Shown piece by piece: positions 9,904-18,071 of a stretch of DNA of 64,000 nt. Every line of letters begins with the position of its first letter. Position 1 is the stretch's first letter. The notes below the pieces were generated by a model. It had not been told where the DNA came from, searched no databases, and saw nothing but the letters and a program-made list of their open reading frames with translations. The DNA is from Streptomyces ruber (GTDB lineage: Bacteria; Actinomycetota; Actinomycetes; Streptomycetales; Streptomycetaceae), in contig NZ_BMQK01000001.1 of the NCBI RefSeq assembly GCF_014648075.1, positions 620,001-684,000 of the forward strand, given 5' to 3'. Made by a program: the position numbers and the translations under genes.

Positions 9904-11304
9904 ATGGCGGAGACGACCGGAGAAAACGCAGGCAGCACGGGCAGCCGCCCCGGAACGACGACGAGCGGGAACACGGACGTCCGTCCCCGCAAGTCCAGTT
10001 GGAAGTACATCGGCCCGGGCATCGTCGTGGCCGCCACGGGCGTCGGCGCGGGCGACCTCGTCGCGACCCTCATCGCGGGCAGCAACTTCGGCTACACGCT
10101 CCTCTGGGCCGCGGTCATCGGCTGCGTCGTCAAGATCTCCCTGGCCGAGGCGGCGGGCCGCTGGCACCTGTCCACCGGCCGCACCCTCTTCGACGGCTGG
10201 GCGAGCCTCGGCCGCTGGACGACGTACTTCTTCGTGGTCTACGCGGTGATCTGGGGCTTCGTGTACGGCGCGGCGGCGATGTCATCGAGCGCCCTGCCGC
10301 TCCAGGCCCTCTTCCCCGGCGTCATGGACCTGGAGTGGTGGGGCATCCTCTGCGCGCTGGTGGGCCTGGTCTTCGTCTGGTTCAACCAGTACGCGGTCTT
10401 CGAGAAGGTCATGACGGTCCTGGTGGGCGTCATGTTCGTGGTGACGGTCTACCTGGCGATCCGCGTCACCCCGAACCTGGCCGACGCCTTCGCCGGCCTC
10501 CTCCCCGTCCTCCCCGACGAGAAGGACTCGATCCTCAACACGCTCGGCCTGATCGGCGGCGTGGGCGGCACCATCACGCTCGCCGCGTACGGCTACTGGG
10601 TCAACGCCAAGGGCTGGACGAACACCGGCTGGATGAAGGTCATGCGGCTGGACAACCGTGTCGCCTACATCACGACCGGCGTCTTCGTGATCGCGATGCT
10701 GTTCGTCGGCGCGGAACTCCTGCACTCCGCGAACATCGCCATCGCGAGCGGCGACAAGGGCCTGGTCCAGCTCGGCGACATCCTGGAGGACGAGTACGGC
10801 ACGGCGACGGCCAAGTTCTTCCTGATCGGCTTCTTCGCCACGTCCTTCACCTCCCTCATCGGCGTCTGGCACGGCGTGAGCCTGATGTGGGCGGACTTCT
10901 GGGCCCGCTACCGCCGGGCCGGCGCCGGGACGACGGGCGGGAAGGCCGCCCCGGGCGAGAAGGCCGCCCCGGGCGAGGCGGCCGCCTCGGGCGAGGAGGT
11001 CGCCTCGGGCGCGCGGGAACGGTCGTGGCCGTTCCGCGCGTATCTGCTGTGGCTGACCTTCCCGCCCATGGTCCTGCTCTTCCAGGGCCAGCCGTTCCGC
11101 CTCGTCATCATCTACGGCGTCCTGGGCGCGGCGTTCATGCCCTTCCTCGCCCTCACCCTCCTCTGGCTCCTCAACTCCGACCGCACACCGAGGGAGTGGC
11201 GCAACGGGCTGCTCAGCAACGCCATGCTGGGAATCGCGGGGCTGTTGTTCCTGGTCCTGTGCGTGAAGCAGGTGTGGGACCAGCCGTGGTCGGAGTTCTT
11301 CTAG
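9904..11304 (+). CDS. Divergent Nramp-like transporter
   Basis: 466-aa membrane protein with about 11 transmembrane helices of the Nramp (SLC11) superfamily. Helix 1 reads GIVVAATGVGAGDLVATLIA where Mn/Fe-transporting Nramps have an Asp-Pro-Gly-Asn motif, and the helix-6 region has AAYGYWVN instead of the usual Met-Pro-His. Binding of classical transition metals is therefore doubtful; Nramp-related proteins for Mg2+ or other substrates are known. A polar Ala/Gly/Glu-rich insert (KAAPGEKAAPGEAAASGE) separates two late helices. I start at ATG 9904. It is a single gene opposite the carboxypeptidase. Confidence 0.85.
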   Translation: MAETTGENAGSTGSRPGTTTSGNTDVRPRKSSWKYIGPGIVVAATGVGAGDLVATLIAGSNFGYTLLWAAVIGCVVKISLAEAAGRWHLSTGRTLFDGWASLGRWTTYFFVVYAVIWGFVYGAAAMSSSALPLQALFPGVMDLEWWGILCALVGLVFVWFNQYAVFEKVMTVLVGVMFVVTVYLAIRVTPNLADAFAGLLPVLPDEKDSILNTLGLIGGVGGTITLAAYGYWVNAKGWTNTGWMKVMRLDNRVAYITTGVFVIAMLFVGAELLHSANIAIASGDKGLVQLGDILEDEYGTATAKFFLIGFFATSFTSLIGVWHGVSLMWADFWARYRRAGAGTTGGKAAPGEKAAPGEAAASGEEVASGARERSWPFRAYLLWLTFPPMVLLFQGQPFRLVIIYGVLGAAFMPFLALTLLWLLNSDRTPREWRNGLLSNAMLGIAGLLFLVLCVKQVWDQPWSEFF

Positions 11305-11313
11305 CGGCGGTTC

Positions 11314-12585
11314 CTAGCGGAGCTGCTCCCACTCTTCGCTGAGTGCGATGTCACGGAGCTGGGCCAGGGTGAGGGCGGGGGTGTCGCGGGTCGGGGCGGT
11401 CACCTGGGAACCGGAGTTGAAGGCACTGACCACGACGCGGAGTCCGTCGGTACGCATGGTGTCGACGGTCCACATGATGAGTCCTGTGGCCTTGTCGTCC
11501 CCGGGACCCTGCTGGGTGGTCAGCTTCGTCCCGTCGGGCAGGACCTCGGCGCCGGAGCCGAAGAGCTGACGGGAGGTGTCCAGCATCGGGTCCGAGGAGA
11601 TGATGTCGGGCTGCACGTTGACCTGTACGAGGGTCTCCCCCTTGCCGTCGTCGACCACGACGTAGGCGTACTCGGAGGCCTGACCTCCGTCCGCGACCAC
11701 CTCCAGACCCCGGGGCATCAGCCTGGCGAGCGTCTCGCCGACGCGGGTGCCGTCGGCGGCCGGAGGCGCCTCGGAGCCGGTGTCCGAAGGGTTCGGAAGG
11801 GCGTCCGCGGCCGTACGCCAGGCCGCGTCGGTGACGATTCCCCTCAGCTCGTCCGGGGACAGCGGAGGCTCGGGCCGAGTGATCGGGGAGTCCTTCTCGG
11901 CCTCGGCGTTCCACTCGGTCACCGTGATGTGGTGGCCCTCCGGGGTGACCAGGTCGGCGAGCCACCGCTTGGTGTCCACGCGCCGGTCCGGATACTCGTA
12001 CCCCTGGAACAGCTGGAGCATCGAACCATCGGGCAACCGGGTGGTGGAGCAGCTGTCGTGCGGGACGAGCCGCTCGTCCGGGCAGGTGATCAGCTCGCGG
12101 GCGGTGTCGCTGCCCGGTTCCACCCGGCCGAGCCCGACGGAGACCGCTCCGCCGCCCTCGCCGTCGTCGTACACGAGCCGTGCGTACGGATTGTGCTCCG
12201 ATCCGGTGCCCAGCGCCTCTTCTCCGCTGACCTTCCCGTCGGGCAGCAGCCCCTTCAGCGTACGGAGGAGCTGGTTACCGGAGATCGGCTCGGCCGGAGC
12301 GGCGGACGCGGAGGCGGACACGGACGGTGCGGGCGTCGGGTCGGCCGCCACGGACGCACCGCCGCCACCGTCCCACGGCACGAGCAGGGTGCCGCCCACC
12401 CCGACGAGCGCGACACCGGCGACACCCCCCGCGACGACGGCCCGGCGCCGCCGCAGGAACTTGCGTCCGCGCACCTCGCCACCGGCGACCAGGGCGACCC
12501 GGTCGGCCTCGAAGGTGCCGCCGGCCTGACGCAGGGCGTCGCCGAGCCGGTCCTCGAAGGGGTCTTCGTGCTGTTCTACGGGCAT
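11314..12585 (-). CDS. Single-span membrane protein, probable partner of the ECF sigma factor
   Basis: 423-aa protein of unknown function. The cytoplasmic N-terminus (1-45) is followed by RRRRAVVAGG and one transmembrane helix (about 48-72). An Ala/Ser/Pro linker then leads to a large extracytoplasmic domain with two similar halves (LLRTLKGLLPDG... and LARLMPRG..., each ending in an xLxQLRDIALS-type segment). Start ATG 12585 lies 58 bases after the sigma-factor stop, so the two form an operon. Single-span proteins in this position often restrain their sigma factor, but no zinc-binding anti-sigma motif is visible. Confidence 0.65.
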   Translation of the reverse strand: MPVEQHEDPFEDRLGDALRQAGGTFEADRVALVAGGEVRGRKFLRRRRAVVAGGVAGVALVGVGGTLLVPWDGGGGASVAADPTPAPSVSASASAAPAEPISGNQLLRTLKGLLPDGKVSGEEALGTGSEHNPYARLVYDDGEGGGAVSVGLGRVEPGSDTARELITCPDERLVPHDSCSTTRLPDGSMLQLFQGYEYPDRRVDTKRWLADLVTPEGHHITVTEWNAEAEKDSPITRPEPPLSPDELRGIVTDAAWRTAADALPNPSDTGSEAPPAADGTRVGETLARLMPRGLEVVADGGQASEYAYVVVDDGKGETLVQVNVQPDIISSDPMLDTSRQLFGSGAEVLPDGTKLTTQQGPGDDKATGLIMWTVDTMRTDGLRVVVSAFNSGSQVTAPTRDTPALTLAQLRDIALSEEWEQLR

Positions 12586-12643
12586 GGCGAACCACCGTTT
12601 CCGGAAGAAGCGGACAAGTGTGAAGGGCGAATCGAGTCGTCGT

Positions 12644-13159
12644 TCAGGGAGCCACGTACACGGCCAGGTCCTCGCCGAGCAGCTCCCGCAGCCGGGCGAG
12701 GGCACGGACACACCGCGTCCGTACGGCGGCCGAGCTGGCGTTCATGACGTCCGCGGTCTCCTGGACGGAACGGTCCTCCCAGTAGCGCAGGACGATCACG
12801 GCCCGGTCCTTGGCGGGCAGTTGGGCCAGTGCCTGGACGAGGGTGAGCCGCAGGGACGTGTCGGCGTCCGCGCCGCGCCGGTCGGGAACGTCGGGGAACG
12901 TGTCGGTGGCCCGCTCGGAGGACCAGCGGCGCCGCCGGTGGGCGAGGAAGGTGCGGGTGAGCACGGTCTGCGCGTACCCGGCGGGGTTCTCGGCCCGCGA
13001 CACACGCCCCCACTTCACGTACAGCCGTCCGAGGGTCTCCTGCACCAGGTCCTCGGCGAGATGGGTGTCCCCGCCGGTGAGCAGGCAGGCGGACCGGTAG
13101 AGATGTGCCGCGCGCGCCGCCGCGAACTCCGGATAGCCGTCCGCGCGGACGTGTCTCAT
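12644..13159 (-). CDS. SigE-family ECF RNA polymerase sigma factor
   Basis: 171-aa extracytoplasmic-function sigma factor. Region 2 (about 10-75, LAEDLVQETLGRLYVKWGRV) binds the -10 element and core polymerase. Region 4 (about 110-165, LPAKDRAVIVLRYWEDRSVQ) binds the -35. Start ATG 13159 has GGGGGAA upstream. The downstream single-span membrane protein suggests membrane-linked control of its activity. The stimulus is unknown. Confidence 0.9.
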   Translation of the reverse strand: MRHVRADGYPEFAAARAAHLYRSACLLTGGDTHLAEDLVQETLGRLYVKWGRVSRAENPAGYAQTVLTRTFLAHRRRRWSSERATDTFPDVPDRRGADADTSLRLTLVQALAQLPAKDRAVIVLRYWEDRSVQETADVMNASSAAVRTRCVRALARLRELLGEDLAVYVAP

Positions 13160-13327
13160 GTGTTCCCCCTGGGGTCGGCCGGGCCTCGTGGTGCCGGCTC
13201 CACGTGACGTCACTTGATTGATGCGGTGGGTCCCCGGGAATGTTTCATCGCCGTTCGAGGGATACGGTGCGGGGTGCACCTCCAGGAACACGAGACCACG
13301 AGACCACGAGAAAACGAGGGGACGACG

Positions 13328-13756
13328 ATGCAGCAGCCCGGACCCGGCGACCAGCCCCCGGTGGCACCGCCCGGCTTCGGCCCCCCGCCGCAGATGTACG
13401 GCGCGCCGCCCGCCCCGCAGTACGCGCCCCCGCCGTACGCCCCGCCTCCCGTTCCCCCCGCTCCCCCCGTTCCCCAGGGCCCGGAGTTCCTGGCTGTGGA
13501 CCGCCACAACTCGATCGTGGTGGACGCCGCGGGGGTCGCCTTCGAGGATCACGGCCGCGGCATCGAGTTCTCGTGGCACCAGGTCCGCAGCATCCACTAC
13601 CGCCCGGGAGACGACGGCAGGAGCCTCGTGATGGGCGTCGTCCACGTGGACGGCCCCTTCTACGAGTGCGTGGTCGACGCCAAGGGCCGGGACCGCATGA
13701 ACGAGTGGATCGGCCGGCTTCTTCCGGTGCTCCAGTTCTACCGCCCGCTGAGCTGA
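13328..13756 (+). CDS. Proline-rich protein with PH-like domain
   Basis: 142-aa protein of unknown function. Residues 1-48 are almost entirely Pro, Ala, Gly, Tyr and Gln (APPPYAPPPVPPAPPVP), a flexible or protein-binding arm. Residues 50-138 form a compact domain (EFSWHQVRSIHYRPG, GRDRMNEWIGRLLPVL) resembling the PH-like region of the 5702 gene; both have a [F/W]-W-x-x-V core and a C-terminal helix. It is divergent from the sigma factor, so the two may share a promoter region. Confidence 0.7.
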   Translation: MQQPGPGDQPPVAPPGFGPPPQMYGAPPAPQYAPPPYAPPPVPPAPPVPQGPEFLAVDRHNSIVVDAAGVAFEDHGRGIEFSWHQVRSIHYRPGDDGRSLVMGVVHVDGPFYECVVDAKGRDRMNEWIGRLLPVLQFYRPLS

Positions 13757-13778
13757 CCGTGGCTGTGGCCGCTCGGGG

Positions 13779-14426
13779 TCAGTTCGAGGCGGTCGGCGTC
13801 GAAGTGTCGACGGCCACCGAGAGGGCCAGGAGACCGAGCGCCGTCCCCATCACGTAACGCTGTGCCCGGAGCCAGGAGGGGCGGCGGGCCAGGAAGAGGG
13901 CGATGGCGCCGGCCGCCAGCACGATGGCCAGGTTCACGGTGAGCGCCACCACGATCTGGACGGAGCCGAGCAGCAGTCCCTGCATCAGTACGTGACCCCC
14001 GTCCAGGTCGATGAACTGCGGGATGAGGGAGAGGTACATGATGGCGATCTTCGGGTTGAGCAGGTTCGTCATCAGCCCCATCACGAAGAGCCTGCCCGGG
14101 GTGTCGTGCGGGATGTCCCTGGGCGCGAAGACGGAGACGCCCCCGGGCTTCAGGGCGCTCCAGGCCAGGTACGCCAGGTAGGCCGCGCCGGCCAGTTTCA
14201 CGGCCACGTACAGCTCGGGTACCGCGATGAAGAGCGCCGTCAGCCCGAGGTTCGTGGCCAGCAGGTAGAACAGGAAGCCCACGGCGACACCGCCGAGGGA
14301 CACCACTCCGGCACGCCGTCCCTGGGTGATGCTCCGGGAGACGAGGTAGATCATGTTCGGGCCGGGGGTGAGCACCATTCCCAGGGCCACCGTCGCGACG
14401 CCCAGCACTCCGCTCAACTCGACCAT
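13779..14426 (-). CDS. LysE/RhtB-family exporter
   Basis: 215-aa inner-membrane exporter with about six helices. The family signature GMVLTPGPNMIYLVSRSITQ is near the N-terminus and NLLNPKIAIMYLSLIPQF lies in the middle. LysE/RhtB proteins export amino acids such as lysine, threonine or homoserine lactone. I start at ATG 14426 because the transmembrane segment begins right after it. It is divergent from a MocR-type PLP regulator, a common arrangement in which the regulator senses an amino compound and controls the exporter. Confidence 0.92.
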   Translation of the reverse strand: MVELSGVLGVATVALGMVLTPGPNMIYLVSRSITQGRRAGVVSLGGVAVGFLFYLLATNLGLTALFIAVPELYVAVKLAGAAYLAYLAWSALKPGGVSVFAPRDIPHDTPGRLFVMGLMTNLLNPKIAIMYLSLIPQFIDLDGGHVLMQGLLLGSVQIVVALTVNLAIVLAAGAIALFLARRPSWLRAQRYVMGTALGLLALSVAVDTSTPTASN

Positions 14427-14477
14427 GGATCCCCACCGTTCGTCGTGTCGTCCCCACCGTGCGCCGCACCGCCATCC

Positions 14478-14544
14478 CTCGGAGCAATGTGAGTGTAGGG
14501 GCACTCAACTCTCGGTTCAATTGCTCATTTGCCCTCGGTGCAAT
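14478..14544. promoter_or_regulatory. Three direct repeats, candidate MocR binding sites
   Basis: CTCGGAGCAAT (14478-14488), CTCGGTTCAAT (14511-14521) and CTCGGTGCAAT (14534-14544) share CTCGGnnCAAT in the same orientation, spaced 33 and 23 bases apart, between lysE and the MocR gene. MocR regulators such as GabR and PdxR bind direct repeats, so these are plausible operators for both genes. Confidence 0.55.
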
Positions 14545-14608
14545 TCTGTGCTGAGATGCCGCCCGCGCAGGTCGTACGGGAGACGTACGGGAGAAGAGAG
14601 GAGGCGTC

Positions 14609-15946
14609 GTGACGGACTACCGGAGCGTCGCCGACGCGGTGGCGGAGGACATCAGGGCGGGCCGGCTCGGGGTGGGCGACCGGCTGCCCACCCAACGGGA
14701 GTTCGCCCGCCGGTACGGCATCGCCAACTCCACGGCCACCCGCGTCTACCAGGAACTCGCCCGGCGCGGTCTCACCACCGGTCATGTGGGCCGTGGCACA
14801 TTCGTGCGGACGGCCGCCGACACGCCCGCCCCCGCGCTCTCCGAGCCCGTGGACAGCCGGGTCGACCTGACGCTCAACCACCCGGTGGTGCCGGAACAGG
14901 CCGGACTGCTCGCCGCCGGGCTGGAGCGACTGGTGCGCCCCGACGCGCTGGAACCGGTACTGCGGCCGGTCGGCCCGGACGGCACCGCCACGGCACGCGA
15001 CGCCGCGGCCGACCTGCTCGCGCGGGGCGGCTGGCGCCCCGACCCGGCACGCGTGCTGTTCGCCGGGAGCGGCCGGCAGGCCATCTCGGCCGTCGTCGCC
15101 GCGCTGACCCGCCCGGGTGCGCGCGTCGGCGTCGAGGAGCTGACCTACCCGGTGCTCAAGGCGATCGCCGCCCGGCTCGGCGTCACCCTGGTCCCGCTGG
15201 CCATGGACGAGGCCGGGCTGATCCCCGAGGCCGTGGAGGAGGCGCACCGGGCCGGCCCGCTGCATGCCGTCTACGTTCAGCCGACCCTGCACAACCCGCT
15301 GTCCCTCACCATGCCCGACGGCCGGCTGGACCAGCTGGCCGACGTCCTGCTGAGGCGGAGCATCCCTGCCGTCGAGGATGCGGTCTGGGCCTTCCTCCGG
15401 GACGACAGGCCACCGCTCGCCGCCCGCGCGCCGGAGCGCACGATCCTCGTCGACAGCCTGTCCAAGCGACTGGCCCCGGGGCTGTCCCTCGGCTTCGCGG
15501 TCGCCCCGGCCGCCCTCGCGAACGATGTCGCCGCATCGCTGCGCTCGGGCGGCTGGGTGCCCATGCGGTTCCCGCTGGAGGCGATGTCCCGGTGGCAGGC
15601 CGACGGCACGGTGCGGAAGCTGGTCGGGGCCAAGCAGCGGCAGGCCGCGGCACGGCAGGAGCTCGCCGAGCTCCACCTCGGCGACTTCGTGACGCGCACC
15701 GCCCCCGTCTCGTACTACCGCTGGTGGGAGCTGCCCCGCCCCTGGCGCGCCGACACCTTCGTCGCCGCAGCGGCACGGCACGGCATCGCGGTGACCCCGG
15801 CCGCGGCGTTCTCCACAGGACGGCACCGTGCTCCGCACGCGATCCGGCTCGGCCTGGCCACGCCGAGCACGGAGACGCTCACCCGGGCCCTGACGACTCT
15901 CACCGACCTCGCCAGGTCGACCCCGGACGACCTGGCCGAGGACTGA
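14609..15946 (+). CDS. MocR/GabR-type transcriptional regulator (GntR-aminotransferase fusion)
   Basis: 445-aa regulator. A GntR winged helix (residues 1-70, DRLPTQREFARRYGIANSTA) is joined to a fold-type I aminotransferase-like domain (about 90-440) that binds PLP through the lysine in DSLSKRLAPGLSLGF. Members sense amino compounds as PLP adducts and do not normally catalyse transamination. Start GTG 14609 is preceded by GAGAGGAGG. With the divergent LysE exporter and the repeats between them, it most likely controls amino acid efflux. Confidence 0.92.
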   Translation: MTDYRSVADAVAEDIRAGRLGVGDRLPTQREFARRYGIANSTATRVYQELARRGLTTGHVGRGTFVRTAADTPAPALSEPVDSRVDLTLNHPVVPEQAGLLAAGLERLVRPDALEPVLRPVGPDGTATARDAAADLLARGGWRPDPARVLFAGSGRQAISAVVAALTRPGARVGVEELTYPVLKAIAARLGVTLVPLAMDEAGLIPEAVEEAHRAGPLHAVYVQPTLHNPLSLTMPDGRLDQLADVLLRRSIPAVEDAVWAFLRDDRPPLAARAPERTILVDSLSKRLAPGLSLGFAVAPAALANDVAASLRSGGWVPMRFPLEAMSRWQADGTVRKLVGAKQRQAAARQELAELHLGDFVTRTAPVSYYRWWELPRPWRADTFVAAAARHGIAVTPAAAFSTGRHRAPHAIRLGLATPSTETLTRALTTLTDLARSTPDDLAED

Positions 15947-16117
15947 GGCGGCGGCTGCCGCCGGGAGAGCGCAGTACGTATGTAGTGCAGCTCAACGAAG
16001 CTGAAGAACGTCTCACTCGTCCTTCTTGATCGGGTGCGGCACTGGTGCTCGGGCACCGTGCTTGGCGAGGACCCGACGTGCCGCCTTCGGCGGTCGGCAG
16101 AGAGAGGGCGTACGACA

Positions 16118-16314
16118 GTGACCGCGCGCCGGGGTGGCCGCCCGCGGTCTCGCCGCCACGCGGGAACGGCCGCGCTGGCGCTGCCCGACGAACTGCGCCG
16201 ATGGGGCGGCCCGGTGAGGTCCGGGTCAGCGTCGGGACACGGCCCGACGGCGAACGCGTGGTCTCCATCACCGGCGAGGCGGCGACGGCGTTCCGGGCAG
16301 AGCTGCACGTGTGA
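16118..16314 (+). pseudogene. Possible frameshifted small gene
   Basis: The 371 bases between the MocR gene and the DUF397 cluster hold no intact convincing gene. From GTG 16118 one frame encodes TAALALPDELRRWGGP, and an adjacent frame continues with EVRVSVGTRPDGERVVSITG to a TGA at 16314. Read together across a shift near 16210 they give a plausible small protein. I do not recognise the family and the join is my inference. Confidence 0.3.
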
Positions 16315-16317
16315 CGG

Positions 16318-16515
16318 TCAGAGCAGGTGGTCGGCCTTGCCCGCCTTGATGTCGAGGATGAGGGTGCGGAGGGCTTCGCGGGTGTCGGTGAGGTAGGTGT
16401 GTTCGGCGCCGGCTATGGCGATGTAGGCGTTGCCGTGGGGGTCGGTGCCGAGGCGGAAGCAGGAGTTGCCTTCACCGCAGAACGGCTCCTCCCACACGAT
16501 CGTGTTGTGGTTCAC
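16318..16515 (-). CDS. DUF397-like small protein, copy 1
   Basis: 65-aa protein beginning at GTG 16515, with AGGAGA upstream. It reads WEEPFCGEGNSCFRLGTDP, a divergent version of the DUF397 pattern (Trp, then a Ser/Cys-containing loop, then Ile-Ala-x core). DUF397 proteins of Streptomyces accompany XRE-DUF5753 regulators and are related to BldB-type developmental proteins. It is the last of three near-identical tandem genes and differs from copies 2 and 3 mainly at the N-terminus. Confidence 0.8.
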   Translation of the reverse strand: MNHNTIVWEEPFCGEGNSCFRLGTDPHGNAYIAIAGAEHTYLTDTREALRTLILDIKAGKADHLL

Positions 16516-16541
16516 CGGCTGTCTCCTGCGGGCGGGTGCGG

Positions 16542-16769
16542 TCAGAGCAGGTGGTCGGCCTTGCCCGCCTTGATGTCGAGGATGAGGGTGCGGAGGGCTT
16601 CGCGGGTGTCGGTGAGGTAGGTGTGTTCGGCGCCGGCTATGGCGATGTAGGCGTTGCCGTGGGGGTCGGTGCCCAGCCGGAAGCAGCTGGCACCCTCACC
16701 GCAGAAGGGCTCTTCCCACGTGATCGTGTGGTGGTTCACCGGATGTGTGCTGTGGACGGGAGCGGTCAT
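16542..16769 (-). CDS. DUF397-like small protein, copy 2
   Basis: 75-aa protein from ATG 16769, whose start overlaps the stop of copy 3 (ATGA), so it is probably translationally coupled. It has a 10-residue N-terminal extension over copy 1. A GTG at 16739 would match copy 1 exactly but has no ribosome site. From WEEPFCGEG onward it is almost identical to the other copies, with Ala in place of Asn before the second Cys. Confidence 0.8.
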   Translation of the reverse strand: MTAPVHSTHPVNHHTITWEEPFCGEGASCFRLGTDPHGNAYIAIAGAEHTYLTDTREALRTLILDIKAGKADHLL

Positions 16770-16960
16770 AGCAGGTGGTCCGCCTTACCCGCTTTGATGT
16801 CGAGGATGAGGGTGCGGAGGGCTTCGCGGGTGTCGGTGAGGTAGGTGTGTTCGGCGCCGGCTATGGCGATGTAGGCGTTGCCGTCGGGGTCGGTGCCGAG
16901 GCGGAAACAGTTGTTGCCCTCACCACAGAACGGTTCTTCCCAGACGATGCGGTCGGTCAC
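16766..16960 (-). CDS. DUF397-like small protein, copy 3
   Basis: 64-aa protein, MTDRIVWEEPFCGEGNNC at the start, ending in the KAGKADHLL tail shared by all three copies. It begins 8 bases after the stop of the XRE-DUF5753 regulator and is the first of the three paralogues to be transcribed. It differs slightly from the others (Asn-Asn before the second Cys, Asp for His near residue 25), so it may be the parent copy. Confidence 0.82.
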   Translation of the reverse strand: MTDRIVWEEPFCGEGNNCFRLGTDPDGNAYIAIAGAEHTYLTDTREALRTLILDIKAGKADHLL

Positions 16961-16968
16961 GGAGTCTC

Positions 16969-17820
16969 CTACAGTTCACGAGCGATTCTACGGATGACGT
17001 CGCGTGACGCTTTCGAGCTCATTGCTGCGGCGTCCATCCAGTCCAGGTGCGCACGGTACTTGTTGAGCTGGGCCTCAGCATGACTGAACTCCGGTCCATG
17101 CGCCGAGTCCAGCTGTACGGTGTCGAGCTGGGGTACAGGGCCATCCGCGTAGAGCAACGCGTGCCCGGCGCCGGGGAAGTCGCCTTCGGACGCTGGGATT
17201 ACGCGGATTTCGACACTCGCCTGTTCGGACTGACTGGCCAGGTGATTGAGCTGTTCCCTGGTCGCGTCGGAACCGCCGTACGGCATGCGTAGCGCGGCTT
17301 CGTGGATGTAGGCGACGTATGGCAACGGCTCATGCCTTTCCAATACCCGCTGACGCTCCATGCGGTGGGCGACACGCAGTTCGATCTCCAGGCGGCTCAA
17401 CGGCGGCAGCACCGCGGTGAAGACAGCGCGGGCATACGCCTCAGTCTGCAGGAGCCCCGGAGCGTGCATGACCTGAGCGGTTCGAATGCGAACGGCGTGC
17501 CACTCCAGCTCGGCGATGTCCAGGAGCCCTGACGGCAGTGCACCCCGGTGCCGCTCCCACCATCCCCGCTCTCGTCCGCGCGCCATGTCCGCCAGAGCGT
17601 CGACATAACGTTCGTCGGCACAGGCATAGTTGCAGGCCAGTGTGCGAACGCGCTCCGGAGAGAACGGCCGGATGCCCGACTCCATATTGGACAGCCGAGT
17701 TCTGTCGATCCCCAGAAGACCGGCGGCGTACTCCGTGGTGACGCCTGCTGCCAGCCGCATCTTCCGTAGCTCGGCGCCGAGTCGCTTCTGTCGTTCGGTT
17801 GGAGTCGTTCTGGTGGGCAT
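16969..17820 (-). CDS. XRE-family regulator with DUF5753 (WhiJ-like)
   Basis: 283-aa protein: N-terminal helix-turn-helix (about 12-70, TTEYAAGLLGIDRTRLSNME) and a C-terminal DUF5753 domain (about 95-280, APGLLQTEAYARAVF, YIHEAALR). This architecture is that of WhiJ-like regulators, which in Streptomyces work with DUF397 proteins and act in development and secondary metabolism. Start ATG 17820 opens the alignable part. It leads the operon with three DUF397 genes and faces an RsbW-like ATPase, completing the usual triad. Confidence 0.92.
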   Translation of the reverse strand: MPTRTTPTERQKRLGAELRKMRLAAGVTTEYAAGLLGIDRTRLSNMESGIRPFSPERVRTLACNYACADERYVDALADMARGRERGWWERHRGALPSGLLDIAELEWHAVRIRTAQVMHAPGLLQTEAYARAVFTAVLPPLSRLEIELRVAHRMERQRVLERHEPLPYVAYIHEAALRMPYGGSDATREQLNHLASQSEQASVEIRVIPASEGDFPGAGHALLYADGPVPQLDTVQLDSAHGPEFSHAEAQLNKYRAHLDWMDAAAMSSKASRDVIRRIAREL

Positions 17821-18071
17821 AGCGACAGTTTGCCCGCGTGGGCGTGAGCCCGCTGGCCCCGTTGGGGGTAATTGTCTCCGAGGTGATGGACACAGTGACT
17901 CCCGTGCCCATACGTTCAGTGCCGCACCAGCTACACACAGCAGTTGGCAGTGCATCGCGCGAGCCCGCCCGCAAGCTCCTCCCCTGGGAGGGGTGGGCCC
18001 GTGCCAGGGAGACAAGCCACCAACCGCTGCCCACCCCACTCACCGATTCACTCATCGATTCGGAGTACGCC

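Larger units (their letters stand above)
16318..16960 (-). repeat. Tandem triplication of a DUF397 gene (about 222-bp period)
   Basis: Three units run head to tail. The block from the common C-terminal end TCAGAGCAGGTGGTCGGCC to about 130 bases inward is essentially identical at 16319, 16542 and 16768. Differences cluster in the first third of each gene and in the spacers. The identity at third codon positions indicates recent duplication or gene conversion. Confidence 0.9.

Noticed and set aside
16045..16314. An 89-codon intact gene before the DUF397 cluster
   Set aside because: Only its last 37 codons look protein-like, and the preceding homologous part seems to lie in another frame. It is listed as a possible pseudogene instead.
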